64,000 nt of DNA from Peptostreptococcus porci (GTDB lineage: Bacteria; Bacillota; Clostridia; Peptostreptococcales; Peptostreptococcaceae): the NCBI RefSeq assembly GCF_009695815.1, contig NZ_VUNE01000001.1, positions 744,001 through 808,000 on the forward strand, in the 5' to 3' direction. Shown here in pieces: positions 44,007 to 53,548 of this stretch. The translations under genes and the position numbers were made by a program. Numbering within the stretch: position 1 is the first letter of the stretch; each line of letters opens with the position of its first letter. A model generated the notes under the pieces. The model had not been told where the DNA came from. It was given only the letters and a program-made list of their open reading frames with translations, and did no database searches.

Positions 44007-45236
44007 ATGTCTGATGTTTTCGATAACAATAATAATACGAATAACAGAAATAGAAATGATAATAACATAGGTGGAAGAAGCAGAAACAGGCTTGAAGAGG
44101 AAATCTATGATGACATAAAAACATATAAGCTTAAAAGAGCATCTTTTGAAAATAGAAAAGACACTCTTAATTTTTCGATGGAAGAAAAAAAAGACGATTC
44201 GGATATGAGACACTACGATATCAACAAAAGTAATCAACCTAGTGATTCCAGATCTATGAGAACAAAATCGGAAAATAAAAATTCTAAAATTAGAATAAAA
44301 AAGCAACAGACGAGTGGATCTAATACACTAACTTTTGAAAATGAAAAAAAATCTAGAAATTTTATGACTGGAGAAAGATTTACATATAAAAAGGACAATT
44401 CCTATATCGAAAGAGAGAGAGAAAGAGAAAACCGACGAAATAATTGGAGACAAAAAAGAGCTGTTGATGTTGAAGACATAGATGACGATGAAGAGTATTA
44501 TGATGATGAATACGATGTGAGATCGTGGAGATTTCGTCTTTTGAAAAAGATAATTGCCTTTCTTCTTATTATAATGGTTGTCGGTGGTAGTGCCAGTTTT
44601 ATTTATGTTAAGAGCATAATAAATGATATGCCAGTGTTAACTAAGAAAATGGTGCTAGAAAGCTATATAAATAAGGAACCAGTACCACTATCAAAAATAC
44701 CGAAAAATTTGCAAAATGCTGTAATATCAATTGAAGATGAAAGATTTTATAGTCATAAGGGCATTGATTATAAATCATTGGTGAGATCCTTTGTTAATAA
44801 CCTTACAGGGAATATGACTCAAGGTGGAAGTACGATTGATATGCAGGTATCAAAAAATTTGTTGACGAGTAATGAAAAAACTTTGAAAAGAAAAATACAA
44901 GATATGTATAATGCAACAGTGTTAAACAAAATCATGACAAAAAATGAAATTTTGGAAGCATATCTTAACAATATTTATCTTGGAAAATCGACTTACGGCG
45001 TTCAAGCTGGAGCAAAATTATATTTTGGGAAAAATGTAAATGAATTGAATTTCGGACAATCGACAATGTTGGCGGGTATTACGAACAATCCTAATTTATA
45101 TCAAAACTATGAGCAGGCAAAGAAGAGACAGGCCATTGTTCTCTACAAGATGTACGAGCTTGGATATATAAAAGAAAACGTATATAAAGCACAATTGTAT
45201 AGAGATACGCCATTTAAATCAGAGATAGATAAATAA
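44007..45236 (+). CDS. Monofunctional GT51 peptidoglycan glycosyltransferase with long cytoplasmic N-terminus
   Basis: A 409-residue type II membrane protein. Residues 1 to about 175 are polar, Asn/Arg/Lys/Asp-rich and low-complexity, ending in an acidic block (DVEDIDDDEEYYDDEYDVRS, 20 residues). One transmembrane segment (about 180-202) follows, then a GT51 domain with the catalytic Glu in ISIEDERFYSHKG (about 243), TQGGSTIDMQ, and EAYLNNIYLG. The chain stops after the transferase domain, so it lacks the penicillin-binding transpeptidase of class A PBPs. ATG follows GAGGGGG. It polymerises lipid II (family inference). A terminator follows. Confidence 0.88.
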   Translation: MSDVFDNNNNTNNRNRNDNNIGGRSRNRLEEEIYDDIKTYKLKRASFENRKDTLNFSMEEKKDDSDMRHYDINKSNQPSDSRSMRTKSENKNSKIRIKKQQTSGSNTLTFENEKKSRNFMTGERFTYKKDNSYIERERERENRRNNWRQKRAVDVEDIDDDEEYYDDEYDVRSWRFRLLKKIIAFLLIIMVVGGSASFIYVKSIINDMPVLTKKMVLESYINKEPVPLSKIPKNLQNAVISIEDERFYSHKGIDYKSLVRSFVNNLTGNMTQGGSTIDMQVSKNLLTSNEKTLKRKIQDMYNATVLNKIMTKNEILEAYLNNIYLGKSTYGVQAGAKLYFGKNVNELNFGQSTMLAGITNNPNLYQNYEQAKKRQAIVLYKMYELGYIKENVYKAQLYRDTPFKSEIDK

Positions 45237-45242
45237 AATGTA

Positions 45243-45290
45243 AAACAAGCTATTATATTAAAAATCATTTTGATATTAGCTTGTTTTTTT
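45243..45290 (+). terminator. Terminator after the GT51 gene
   Basis: AAACAAGCTA (45243-45252) pairs with TAGCTTGTTT (45277-45286), with a T run overlapping and following the 3' arm. Confidence 0.8.
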
Positions 45291-45393
45291 ATTATTATAA
45301 AGTTTTTTGTGATAAAATCTGTCATTAATTTACCGTTATTTTTAAATATAATCAAGATTGTTTGATAGAATCTTTAATTTTCTAAAGTTAACC

Positions 45394-45422
45394 TTGATTA
45401 TGAATTATCATTATGATAAAAT
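45394..45422 (+). promoter_or_regulatory. Predicted promoter of the peptide transporter gene
   Basis: TTGATT (45394-45399), 17-base spacer, TAAAAT (45417-45422). Confidence 0.5.
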
Positions 45423-45479
45423 ATCATTAATCTCAAAATATTTGCAATTATTGAGAAAAATGATAAGGGGGGTTTTTTA

Positions 45480-46874
45480 ATGACAGAGGTTGAAAAAAAA
45501 GGATTTGGTGGACATCCGAAGGGCTTATTGCTAGCAAGTATTGCCACTGGAATGAGTAGTTACTTGAAGTATGCAATTGCTGGGTTCACCGTATTGTTTT
45601 ACACATTAAGTGTTAAGCAGGGAGGTTTGGGATTAGATCGTGAAACTGCTGGTATGATTATTGCTGTATCAGGTTCAGTTGGATCTGTAATACCACTGCT
45701 AGGGTCTGTAATCACAGATAGGTATCTAGGTATTCAAAAAGGAATGCTGCTATCATTTTTATTATCTGGAATAGGATATTTATTTTATTACTTATTTGCA
45801 CCAAACGTAACGATGATTATGGTAGGTTTGACAATAAACATTGCTGCTGGTGCTTTTATGAATAATAATATCACTGCAATAGTAGGTATGCTGTATTCAA
45901 ACAAAGACCTGACAAAAAAGGATGCTGCATATAGTATTTTCTATATGGCGGTAAATATAGGGTCAATGTTTGGACCGATAATTGGTGGTCTGATTTCTGA
46001 CAAATGGATGGCTGTTACTGCTGCAGATGGTACAATTGTTTCTTACGGATACAAATATGTGTATTTAATGGCTGCAATCGGTATGTTCCTAACATTTTTA
46101 TTTATTCTTTTCTTTTCTCCAAAATGGTTAAAGGAAGTAGGTAAATACCCACAGGCAAAGGTAAGCAAAGAAGAAGGCAACTCTGAAAAAGCAAAGCTTA
46201 CAAATACTGACAAGAAGAGAATTATCGCAATGGGAATTATATTCGTTTTCGTAGTGTTCTATTGGTCAGCATATTTCCAGACTCAGTCGACTATAACAGT
46301 TTTTGCATATGATCTAGTAGACCTTCATGTTTTTGGATTCGCAATTCCTGTTTCTTGGTTGATTTCATTTAATGGTATTTTATGTATTATCTTCTCTCCA
46401 TTACTAGGTATGTACTGGGTGAAAAGAGCAAAATCTCCAAAAGGAGATTGGAAAGTTTCAAATAAGATGGCTTCTGGTATGATAATAACAGGTATTGCAT
46501 TTTTCATACTATTAATGGGCTTGAGAACATTAAATGGTGTAGTGGACGGAAGTGCCAAGATGAACATTATGTTTATGCTTGTATCATATTTCGTTTTGAC
46601 AATAGGAGAATTGCTTGTTTCTCCAGTTGGAATGGCTTTGTTTAGTAAGCTTACACCAGTTAGGTATTCATCACTAGGAATGAGTGCTTGGTATTTATGT
46701 TATTTCTTCTCTAGTATAGCTTCAGGTAAGCTACTAGGTGTAACTGGAACTTGGGGATACTCAAAAATACTTATTTTAATAGGTGGAGTTTTGGTTGTTT
46801 CTGGAATAATAATGTTCTTTATTACTCCTACACTTGAAAAACTGATGTCAATCCAAGAATTGGAAGAAGAGTAA
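45480..46874 (+). CDS. POT/PTR family peptide MFS transporter
   Basis: A 464-residue protein with about 12 to 14 hydrophobic segments. POT marks are GSVITDRYLGIQ near residue 77, FYWSAYFQTQSTITVFAYD near 260 and ELLVSPVGMALFSKLTP near 378. The proton-coupling ExxER motif normally found in helix 1 is not present; the equivalent stretch reads TGMSSYLKYAIAG. The gene therefore belongs to a divergent branch, and coupling or substrate may differ. ATG follows GGGGGG with a long T tract. A monocistronic gene with a terminator downstream. Confidence 0.85.
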   Translation: MTEVEKKGFGGHPKGLLLASIATGMSSYLKYAIAGFTVLFYTLSVKQGGLGLDRETAGMIIAVSGSVGSVIPLLGSVITDRYLGIQKGMLLSFLLSGIGYLFYYLFAPNVTMIMVGLTINIAAGAFMNNNITAIVGMLYSNKDLTKKDAAYSIFYMAVNIGSMFGPIIGGLISDKWMAVTAADGTIVSYGYKYVYLMAAIGMFLTFLFILFFSPKWLKEVGKYPQAKVSKEEGNSEKAKLTNTDKKRIIAMGIIFVFVVFYWSAYFQTQSTITVFAYDLVDLHVFGFAIPVSWLISFNGILCIIFSPLLGMYWVKRAKSPKGDWKVSNKMASGMIITGIAFFILLMGLRTLNGVVDGSAKMNIMFMLVSYFVLTIGELLVSPVGMALFSKLTPVRYSSLGMSAWYLCYFFSSIASGKLLGVTGTWGYSKILILIGGVLVVSGIIMFFITPTLEKLMSIQELEEE

Positions 46875-46896
46875 AATTTTATTAATAAAAAACAAT

Positions 46897-46953
46897 AAGC
46901 GTTGTTGGAAATGAACTATTTTTAAAAAGTTTCAAAACCATCAACGCTTTTTA
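46897..46953. terminator. Terminator between the peptide transporter and sortase genes
   Basis: AAGCGTTG-T-TGG (46897-46907) pairs with CCA-T-CAACGCTT (46938-46949), followed by T run. It lies between convergent genes and has A-rich flanks for the reverse direction. Confidence 0.7.
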
Positions 46954-47037
46954 TGTTTAAGATATAATCTGATAGATTCATTTTTTATGTGAATCTAAAT
47001 ATTTGCCTTATTAGCTATTCTACTTCATAATAGCTCT

Positions 47038-47904
47038 CTAGTTTAGCTGGAATAGAGATTTTGTTTCATTGGTATTGTCAGTAAAAGATGATTGTCCAAT
47101 GTAGCTTGCTTTCACAAGATATCTTTTGCTTCCATCGTTATTACAAGTTATTAAAGTTAGCTCTGTCTTATTTGGAGTATCATTTATTACAAATGTGTCA
47201 GTAGCTTCAATCAGCTTAATATATTCAGTCTTGTATTCATAAATTTTACCAAAATCAGTAATGTAGATGCGATCGTTGGATTTTATTTTTGGCAATGGCG
47301 AAAACAAAATCTTTGGATAATCTGGATAGTTATGAGCTGCCAATGTGTAATTTCCTTGACCCATATTTTGGTTGGCTTTTAGTGTTCCTGCACCATAAGT
47401 TAGATAGTGATTGTCAAGACCTTTAAAAATTGGTAATAGCAAATCTATATTCGGTATGGAGATAGCTCCGATTGCAGATGAATAATCGACATTACCTTTT
47501 GCATCCCTCACCATATCAAGATTTAGCGATTGAACGCTTTCAAAGTTTATGGGCTCGTTTGAGCTGTTTTTTTCACCACCTGTATTGCTTGAGTTATTTT
47601 CATTTGAAGCTGATCCTACTGTAGCTTTATTTTCAGTTGAAGTTTCCTGATTAGAATTTGAAGCGGGAGCTGAATTGCCAGATGTTGGTTTAGTAGTACT
47701 GCTGACATTTTTGACTTTCGCTTGTTTTTTTAATTTTGCGGACTCAGTTATTATTTTTATTTTATCAGAGTCATTTTCCTTGAGATTTGTGCTGAGTAAA
47801 TGTGTTTTTATTGGATTTATTGAAAAAAATACAATAGCCAATATCAGCAGAGCAATAGAAGCCTTCTTTCTACCATCCAATTTTTTATTACTTTTTTTAT
47901 CCAT
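47038..47904 (-). CDS. Class A sortase
   Basis: A 288-residue membrane transpeptidase that attaches LPXTG-type proteins to peptidoglycan. It has a cytoplasmic Lys-rich start, one membrane span (about 14-32), a Ser/Asn/Thr-rich stalk (about 60-125) and the sortase beta-barrel with catalytic His in LAAHNYP (about 191), Cys in TLITC (about 254) and Arg in SKRYLVKASY (about 261). ATG at 47904 follows AAGGAGG on the minus strand. I see no LPXTG substrate in the window, so targets are elsewhere. Confidence 0.9.
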   Translation of the reverse strand: MDKKSNKKLDGRKKASIALLILAIVFFSINPIKTHLLSTNLKENDSDKIKIITESAKLKKQAKVKNVSSTTKPTSGNSAPASNSNQETSTENKATVGSASNENNSSNTGGEKNSSNEPINFESVQSLNLDMVRDAKGNVDYSSAIGAISIPNIDLLLPIFKGLDNHYLTYGAGTLKANQNMGQGNYTLAAHNYPDYPKILFSPLPKIKSNDRIYITDFGKIYEYKTEYIKLIEATDTFVINDTPNKTELTLITCNNDGSKRYLVKASYIGQSSFTDNTNETKSLFQLN

Positions 47905-47974
47905 CAAATTTCCTCCTTGAATCTATATTATTAATTAGTTACAATATTGCTTTATTCACAATGACTTTTACACA

Positions 47975-48016
47975 TAAAAAATCATGCTACCTTATTTATA
48001 CCAAAAATAGCATGAT
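47975..48016 (-). terminator. Terminator after the PTS-IIC-like gene (minus strand)
   Basis: ATCATGCTA (47981-47989) and TAGCATGAT (48008-48016) form a stem; read on the minus strand it is followed by T6. Confidence 0.75.
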
Positions 48017-48065
48017 TTATTCATAACTGAACTTACAAAAAAGATTAATCAATAAAAAATTTATC

Positions 48066-49205
48066 TTATAAATCTAATTTGTAATCTCCGTAGTTTATGA
48101 TACCTTTACTTCTCATATATTTCGATACGATTAATGAGATTACTGCTGGCAAAACAAAATGGAAGACTATTATTTCCACGAGAAGTATGGCATTGTTTGA
48201 ATGTGAGGACATCGTCTGCCATGTCATAAGTTGTCCAACCAAGCCAGATGTTCCCATACCACCACCAGCAGGATTATTTTGAAGCTTCAAAACTACTGTA
48301 GATATTGGTCCCAATATCGCACTAGCAATGATTGGCGGAATCCAGATGACAGGCTTGCGCATAATATTTGGAACCTGTAGCATTGATGTACCTAAACCTT
48401 GTGCCAAAAGTCCGTTCCATCCGTTTTCTTTAAAGCTAATTACAGCGAATCCAACCATTTGGCAACAACATCCGATTGTCGCTGCTCCAGATGCAATCCC
48501 AGAAAGACCGAGTATTATAGATAAAGCTGCTGAGCTTATTGGAAGTGTCAAAACAATACCCATAACTACTGATACTATTATTCCCATTAAAAATGGCTGT
48601 AGCTCTGTGGAAATCATAATAAAATGACCTAATGCTGTCATAGCATTCATTAGGATTGGTCCGAGTGTAAATGCAACAATAGATGAAACCATAATCGTTA
48701 CAAAGGGAGTGACAATAATGTCAATTTTAGTTTTTCCAGAAACTAATCTTCCTATTTCGGCACCAATAACGACAGCGATAAAGGCACCAAGTGGATCACC
48801 TGCACCAGAAATAACAAACTGACCTGTTTCGTTTAGCAGCTTCCCTGAATTAAAAGCAGCACCAAATGCACCCACCATACCACTTACTCCAGAGGCGAGA
48901 ATTACCAGCTTTGGAGATTTAAGTGCATGGGCAACGCCAATACCTATTACAGCTCCAGTCAAGGACATAGCGACTGTAGCAATAGTGATCATAAAGGTTG
49001 AAATTGGTCCACTTATGCTTATTCCTATTTGCTTAATAATAAGTCCTATAATCAATGTACAAAATAATCCTAAAGCCATTCCATTTAACGCCTGAATAAA
49101 GTACCTATGGAAAAACTTTCTCAGAGTAGGCGATTTGGATTTTTCTGCAATTATTCTATTTTCGATATCATTTTTACCAATATTATTTTTATCAATATTT
49201 TTCAT
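48066..49205 (-). CDS. PTS transporter subunit IIC-like membrane protein (PTS_EIIC_2 type)
   Basis: A 379-residue polytopic membrane protein with a hydrophilic N-terminus and about nine or ten hydrophobic stretches rich in Gly and Ala. Segments such as GDPLGAFIAVVIGAEIG, IGCCCQMVGFAV and NNPAGGGMGTSGLVGQ match the clostridial PTS_EIIC_2 family, whose substrate is undefined. No EIIA or EIIB partners lie nearby, so phosphotransfer coupling is doubtful and it may be a stand-alone permease. ATG at 49205 follows GGGGG on the minus strand. A terminator is present at 47975-48016. Confidence 0.75.
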   Translation of the reverse strand: MKNIDKNNIGKNDIENRIIAEKSKSPTLRKFFHRYFIQALNGMALGLFCTLIIGLIIKQIGISISGPISTFMITIATVAMSLTGAVIGIGVAHALKSPKLVILASGVSGMVGAFGAAFNSGKLLNETGQFVISGAGDPLGAFIAVVIGAEIGRLVSGKTKIDIIVTPFVTIMVSSIVAFTLGPILMNAMTALGHFIMISTELQPFLMGIIVSVVMGIVLTLPISSAALSIILGLSGIASGAATIGCCCQMVGFAVISFKENGWNGLLAQGLGTSMLQVPNIMRKPVIWIPPIIASAILGPISTVVLKLQNNPAGGGMGTSGLVGQLMTWQTMSSHSNNAILLVEIIVFHFVLPAVISLIVSKYMRSKGIINYGDYKLDL

Positions 49206-49346
49206 CTTTCCCCCTATTAAATTGAAATATTATAACATGACCTGACATATTAAAGAAATAACTTTACATTAAACATTTACAAGTGTCATGACATATATAT
49301 TATAAATCTTTTATGATAAATAATCAAGTATGAAAATTAAATATGG

Positions 49347-49459
49347 TATAATAGAATAGTATTAGCATGATTATTTGGGGCGAAAGCAATAAAATAAGTT
49401 ATATGATTATACTGGATTTTATTTGAACGGTATGCTAATTATCAAACACAGAGCAGTAT
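49347..49459 (+). ncRNA. Structured 5' leader of the M3 oligopeptidase mRNA, uncharacterised
   Basis: An extended -10 box (TGGTATAAT, -10 at 49347-49352) places transcription start near 49360. The first bases, ATTAGCAT (49361-49368), pair perfectly with ATGCTAAT (49432-49439). Inside lies a second stem AATAAAAT (49388-49395) with ATTTTATT (49416-49423), and a G-rich single-stranded segment TTGGGGCGAAAGC between them. The second-stem loop contains ATACTG (49409-49414), complementary to CAGTAT (49454-49459), which lies four bases before AGGAGG. It resembles a riboswitch with a pseudoknot but matches no class I know. Confidence 0.4.
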
Positions 49460-49473
49460 TTTAGGAGGATGAG

Positions 49474-51117
49474 ATGAAATTTTCTGATATTAAATATGAA
49501 AGAGTGTCTTATGAGGATGTTGAACTTAAATTTTTAGGATTAATTGAGAAAATAAGACATTGCAATGATTTTGAAGAAATATTAATATTTATAAATGAGA
49601 TTAATCGAATTAGGAATCATGCAGATACTATGAAAGAATATGCTTCTATAAGGTATTCAATAGATACTACAGATGAGTTATTTTGTGAGGAAAATAATTA
49701 TTGGGATGAGTATGACCCATATTTTAAAAAGCTCGATAATGTTTTCTACAAGACATTACTTGAAAAAAATATTAAAAAGGAGCTTGTTGCTGAATTTGGA
49801 AAGCAATTTTATTCTATTGTTGAGTTAAAAGCAAAAGCTTTTTCAGAATCAATTGTTGAGCTGTTGCAAATAGAAAATTCGCTTATGAGCGAATATACAA
49901 AATTGTTATCTTCTGCAAAGATTGAATTTGATGGGCGAGTGTGTAATCTTTCTGATATGGCACCGTATATGGGCTCGTCTGATAGAGAATTGAGAATGAG
50001 AGCGATTAAGCTTCATACTGATTTTTTTGAAAAAAACGAAGAAAGGTTCGATGTGATTTTCGATAAATTAGTTGAAATTAGGCATGAAATGGCTAATAAG
50101 CTAGGATATGATAATTTTATTGAGCTTGGCTATATGAGAATGTTGAGAACTGATTACTCCATGAAGGATATAGAAAACTTAAGAAAGCTAGTGATTGAAA
50201 AATATGTTCCTTTGGCAAACTCAATATATTTGGAGCAGGCAAATAGGCTAAACTCTGAAAAATTCGATTATTACGATGAAGGAGTTCATTTTTCTGATGG
50301 AAATGCAAGATTAATTGGGAATGGTAAATATATTATTTCAAATGGTGCAAAAATGTATAATGAACTTTCTCCTGAGACAAGTGAATTTTATACATATTTG
50401 GTAAATAATGAATTGTTCGATGTCAAACCAAGACCAAATAAAGCCATGGGTGGATATTGCACTCTTTTGTCGGAATTTAAAGATCCATTTATTTTTGGAA
50501 ACTTCAATGGAACTGTTGATGATATTGACGTTTTGACACATGAAATAGGACACGCATTACAAATGTACTTATCTAGAGATATCGATATGCCGGAAATTGC
50601 GTTTCCAACGTTAGATAGCTGTGAAATACATTCCATGAGTATGGAATTTTTTACATATCCATGGATGAATTTATTTTTTGGTGACGACGAAGAAAAATAT
50701 AAGAAATACCATCACGATTCCGCATTGAAATTCATACCATATGGAACCTTGGTTGATCATTTTCAGCATATAATATATGAAAATCCAACCCTTAGTCCTA
50801 GTGAAAGAAAAAGTATTTGGAGAGAATTGGAAAAGAAGTATTTGCCACATAGAGACTATTCTGATCTGGCATTTTTGGAAAATGGTGGATATTGGTTTAG
50901 GCAGGGACATATCTTTAAAGATCCATTCTATTATATAGATTATGTATTGGCACAGCTTTGTGCTCTGCAATTCTATGAACTGTCTAAATTAGACTACGAA
51001 AAAGCATGGAAAAAATACATTGATATATGTAGAGTAGGAGGAAAATATTCATTTTTAGATATTGTCGAAATAGCTGGATTGAAAAATCCATTAAACTATA
51101 AGACTACGTGTGAATAG
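49474..51117 (+). CDS. M3 family oligoendopeptidase (PepF-like)
   Basis: A 547-residue cytosolic zinc metallopeptidase that cuts short peptides. The active site is HEIGHALQMYL at about residues 356-360, with further ligand candidates in CEIHSMSMEFF (Glu about 387 and 391). The C-terminal helical half has the typical DHFQHIIYENP, GGYWFRQGHIF and YYIDYVLAQLCALQ segments. ATG at 49474 follows AGGAGG at 49463-49468. A structured leader precedes it. Together with the POT transporter it suggests peptide use. Confidence 0.92.
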   Translation: MKFSDIKYERVSYEDVELKFLGLIEKIRHCNDFEEILIFINEINRIRNHADTMKEYASIRYSIDTTDELFCEENNYWDEYDPYFKKLDNVFYKTLLEKNIKKELVAEFGKQFYSIVELKAKAFSESIVELLQIENSLMSEYTKLLSSAKIEFDGRVCNLSDMAPYMGSSDRELRMRAIKLHTDFFEKNEERFDVIFDKLVEIRHEMANKLGYDNFIELGYMRMLRTDYSMKDIENLRKLVIEKYVPLANSIYLEQANRLNSEKFDYYDEGVHFSDGNARLIGNGKYIISNGAKMYNELSPETSEFYTYLVNNELFDVKPRPNKAMGGYCTLLSEFKDPFIFGNFNGTVDDIDVLTHEIGHALQMYLSRDIDMPEIAFPTLDSCEIHSMSMEFFTYPWMNLFFGDDEEKYKKYHHDSALKFIPYGTLVDHFQHIIYENPTLSPSERKSIWRELEKKYLPHRDYSDLAFLENGGYWFRQGHIFKDPFYYIDYVLAQLCALQFYELSKLDYEKAWKKYIDICRVGGKYSFLDIVEIAGLKNPLNYKTTCE

Positions 51118-51183
51118 AGCTTGGTTAAAAATATTATTTGATATTATAACAACAAATAATATGTAAATAATATGATTATAGAT

Positions 51184-51231
51184 AAAATAGCTAACTTCAG
51201 TAATTCGATTTTTGAAGTTAGCTATTTTTTT
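51184..51231. terminator. Bidirectional terminator between the M3 peptidase and guaB
   Basis: AAAATAGCTAACTTCA (51184-51199) pairs perfectly with 51213-51228, with T-rich continuation on the plus strand and A-rich flank for the minus strand. Confidence 0.85.
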
Positions 51232-51269
51232 GATTATATCACTTTATCATTTTTCCGTTATATTATCTT

Positions 51270-52769
51270 TTATAGATTTCTATTATCTTTAAGCATTACA
51301 TCATGAGCTCCACCTTCAACGATTGAAGTCGAAGAAACCAATGTAAGCTTTGCGTTTTTCTGTAGCTCTGGTATTGACAATGCACCACAGTTACACATTG
51401 TAGACCTAACTTTTGAAAGAGTCATGCCAACATTATCCTTCAATGAACCCGCATATGGAACATATGAATCAACACCTTCCTCAAAAGAAAGTTTTTTGTC
51501 TCCACCAAGGTCGTATCTTTGCCAGTTTCTCGCTCTTGCAGAGCCTTCACCCCAATACTCCTTCATATATACGCCATTTATATTTACCTTGTTTGTAGGT
51601 GATTCATCAAATCTAGAGAAATATCTTCCAAGCATTACGAAATCTGCTCCCATGGCAAGGGCCAATGTAATGTGATGATCGTATACTATTCCACCGTCTG
51701 AACAAATTGGGATATAAATACCAGTTTCTTCAAAGTATTCATCTCTGGCCTTTGCTACATCAATAACTGAAGTTGCCTGACCTCTTCCTATACCTTTTTG
51801 TTCTCTAGTGATACATATTGATCCACCACCGATACCTATCTTGATAAAATCTGCACCAGCCTCTGCCAAAAATCTAAAGCCATCTCTGTCAACAACATTA
51901 CCAGCTCCAATTTTCACAGTATCGCCATATTTTTCTCTTACCCATGCTATAGTTCTTGCCTGCCACTCTGAATATCCCTCAGATGAGTCTATACATAGAA
52001 TATCAACTCCAGCATCGACCAATGCCGGTATTCTTTCTTCATAGTCTCTTGTATTGATACCTGCACCCACTACATATCTTTTTAGAGAGTCGTGCAATTC
52101 CAAAGGATTTTCCTTGTGAGAATCGTAGTCCTTTCTAAATACCATATACATAAGCTTACCTTCGTCATCTAAAACAGGAAGGGAGTTCAGCTTGTTATCC
52201 CAGATAATGTTGTTAGCTTCCTTTAGAGTAACATTTTTATTTGCATAGACAATTTTTTCGATTGGAGTCATAAACTCGCTAACCTTTGTATTTTTATCCA
52301 TCCTACTAACTCTGTAATCACGACTTGCAACTATACCAAGTAATTTTCCAGTGCTTGTCCCATCATCAGTGATGGCAACTGTAGAGTGCCCAGTTCTTTC
52401 CTTTAGGTCCAAAATATCATATAATGTATTTTCAGGTGTTAAATTTGAATCACTGACAACAAATCCAGCCTTGTGCATTTTAACTCTAGTAACCATGGCA
52501 GCCTGATTCTCAATTGTTTGAGAGCCATATATAAAAGAAATCCCGCCTTCTTTTGCTAGAGCAACTGCCATTCTATCATCAGAAACGGCTTGCATAACTG
52601 CCGAAACTAGTGGTATATTCATAGTAAGAGTAGGTTCTTCACCCTTCTTAAATTTAACTACCGGTGTCTTTAAACTAACGTTTGCTGGTATACAATCAGC
52701 AGAAGAATACCCTGGAACTAATAGGTATTCACTAAAAGTTCTCGAAGGTGTATCAAAATAAAAAGCCAT
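51270..52769 (-). CDS. guaB: IMP dehydrogenase
   Basis: Oxidises IMP to XMP, the entry to guanine nucleotides. The 499-residue TIM-barrel enzyme carries a CBS pair (about residues 95-215, [14 protein letters not shown] and [10 protein letters not shown]-type segments) and the catalytic Cys319 in [13 protein letters not shown]. The loop after that cysteine, [10 protein letters not shown], differs from the Bacillus GVGVPQ type and marks a divergent IMPDH branch found in some Clostridia. It starts [17 protein letters not shown], with AAGGAGAT upstream on the minus strand. Divergent from xpt. Confidence 0.93.
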   Translation of the reverse strand: MAFYFDTPSRTFSEYLLVPGYSSADCIPANVSLKTPVVKFKKGEEPTLTMNIPLVSAVMQAVSDDRMAVALAKEGGISFIYGSQTIENQAAMVTRVKMHKAGFVVSDSNLTPENTLYDILDLKERTGHSTVAITDDGTSTGKLLGIVASRDYRVSRMDKNTKVSEFMTPIEKIVYANKNVTLKEANNIIWDNKLNSLPVLDDEGKLMYMVFRKDYDSHKENPLELHDSLKRYVVGAGINTRDYEERIPALVDAGVDILCIDSSEGYSEWQARTIAWVREKYGDTVKIGAGNVVDRDGFRFLAEAGADFIKIGIGGGSICITREQKGIGRGQATSVIDVAKARDEYFEETGIYIPICSDGGIVYDHHITLALAMGADFVMLGRYFSRFDESPTNKVNINGVYMKEYWGEGSARARNWQRYDLGGDKKLSFEEGVDSYVPYAGSLKDNVGMTLSKVRSTMCNCGALSIPELQKNAKLTLVSSTSIVEGGAHDVMLKDNRNL

Positions 52770-52806
52770 TAAATTTTCATCTCCTTTTAAAATAGTGTTG
52801 TCCTAT

Positions 52807-52835
52807 ATTATATCAAATATTATATTTAGTTTCAA
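52807..52835 (-). promoter_or_regulatory. Predicted guaB promoter
   Basis: On the minus strand TTGAAA (52835-52830), 17-base spacer, TATAAT (52812-52807), 38 bases before the start codon. Confidence 0.65.
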
Positions 52836-52940
52836 ATAAAAAAATAAGATAGAAAAAAAACTTCAAATAGTTTATAATATAATTGGATAATGAATTATAA
52901 ATAGAACTGAAAAATGGAATAAAAAACGAAAGGAATTAAT

Positions 52941-53513
52941 ATGCAGTCCCTAAAACATAAAATTTTAACAGATGGTACGGTAAATAGTCACGAGATTTTA
53001 AAGGTAGACAATTTTTTAAACCATCAAATTGATGTTAAGTTTTTAAACGAGATAGGCAAAGAGTTTAGAGAGAGATTCTACGATGTGGAAATAGATAAGA
53101 TTTTGACTATAGAATCATCAGGCATTGCTATTGCTACTGCCACCTCACAGTATTTTGATTATGTTCCAGTAGTTTTCGCAAAGAAAAATGAGTCTAGTAA
53201 TTTGGATGAAGATGTTTATAAATCCAAGGTTTTCTCATATACAAAGAACAAGCTATATGATGTCATGGTCTCAAAGAGATATATTTCTAGTGGAGAGAAA
53301 ATATTGATTGTTGACGATTTTTTGGCGAAAGGCGGAGCAGTGATGGGCTTAATTGACATCATTACTCAAGCAGGTGCAGAGCTCGTTGGAGTAGGAATAG
53401 TAATAGAAAAGTCATATCAGGATGGAAGCATACTTTTAGAGGATAAGGGGATAAGAGTTGAATCTTTGGCGTGTATTGAGTCGCTGGAGAATAAAATGAT
53501 AAAGTTTAAATAA
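52941..53513 (+). CDS. xpt: Xanthine phosphoribosyltransferase
   Basis: Salvages xanthine to XMP with PRPP. The 190-residue product starts [14 protein letters not shown], has [12 protein letters not shown] near residue 59 and the PRPP-binding motif [15 protein letters not shown] near 120. ATG at 52941 follows AAAGGAA. It is divergent from guaB and 35 bases before the aldolase gene. No purine riboswitch is visible in the 171-base divergent gap. Confidence 0.93.
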   Translation: MQSLKHKILTDGTVNSHEILKVDNFLNHQIDVKFLNEIGKEFRERFYDVEIDKILTIESSGIAIATATSQYFDYVPVVFAKKNESSNLDEDVYKSKVFSYTKNKLYDVMVSKRYISSGEKILIVDDFLAKGGAVMGLIDIITQAGAELVGVGIVIEKSYQDGSILLEDKGIRVESLACIESLENKMIKFK

Positions 53514-53548
53514 AAATTTATATATTATTAATTATTTAGGAGGAAAAA

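Noticed and set aside
45376-45390. CodY-like AATTTTCTAAAGTTA before the peptide transporter
   Set aside because: The location and likely target are attractive, but four mismatches in AT-rich DNA are not convincing.
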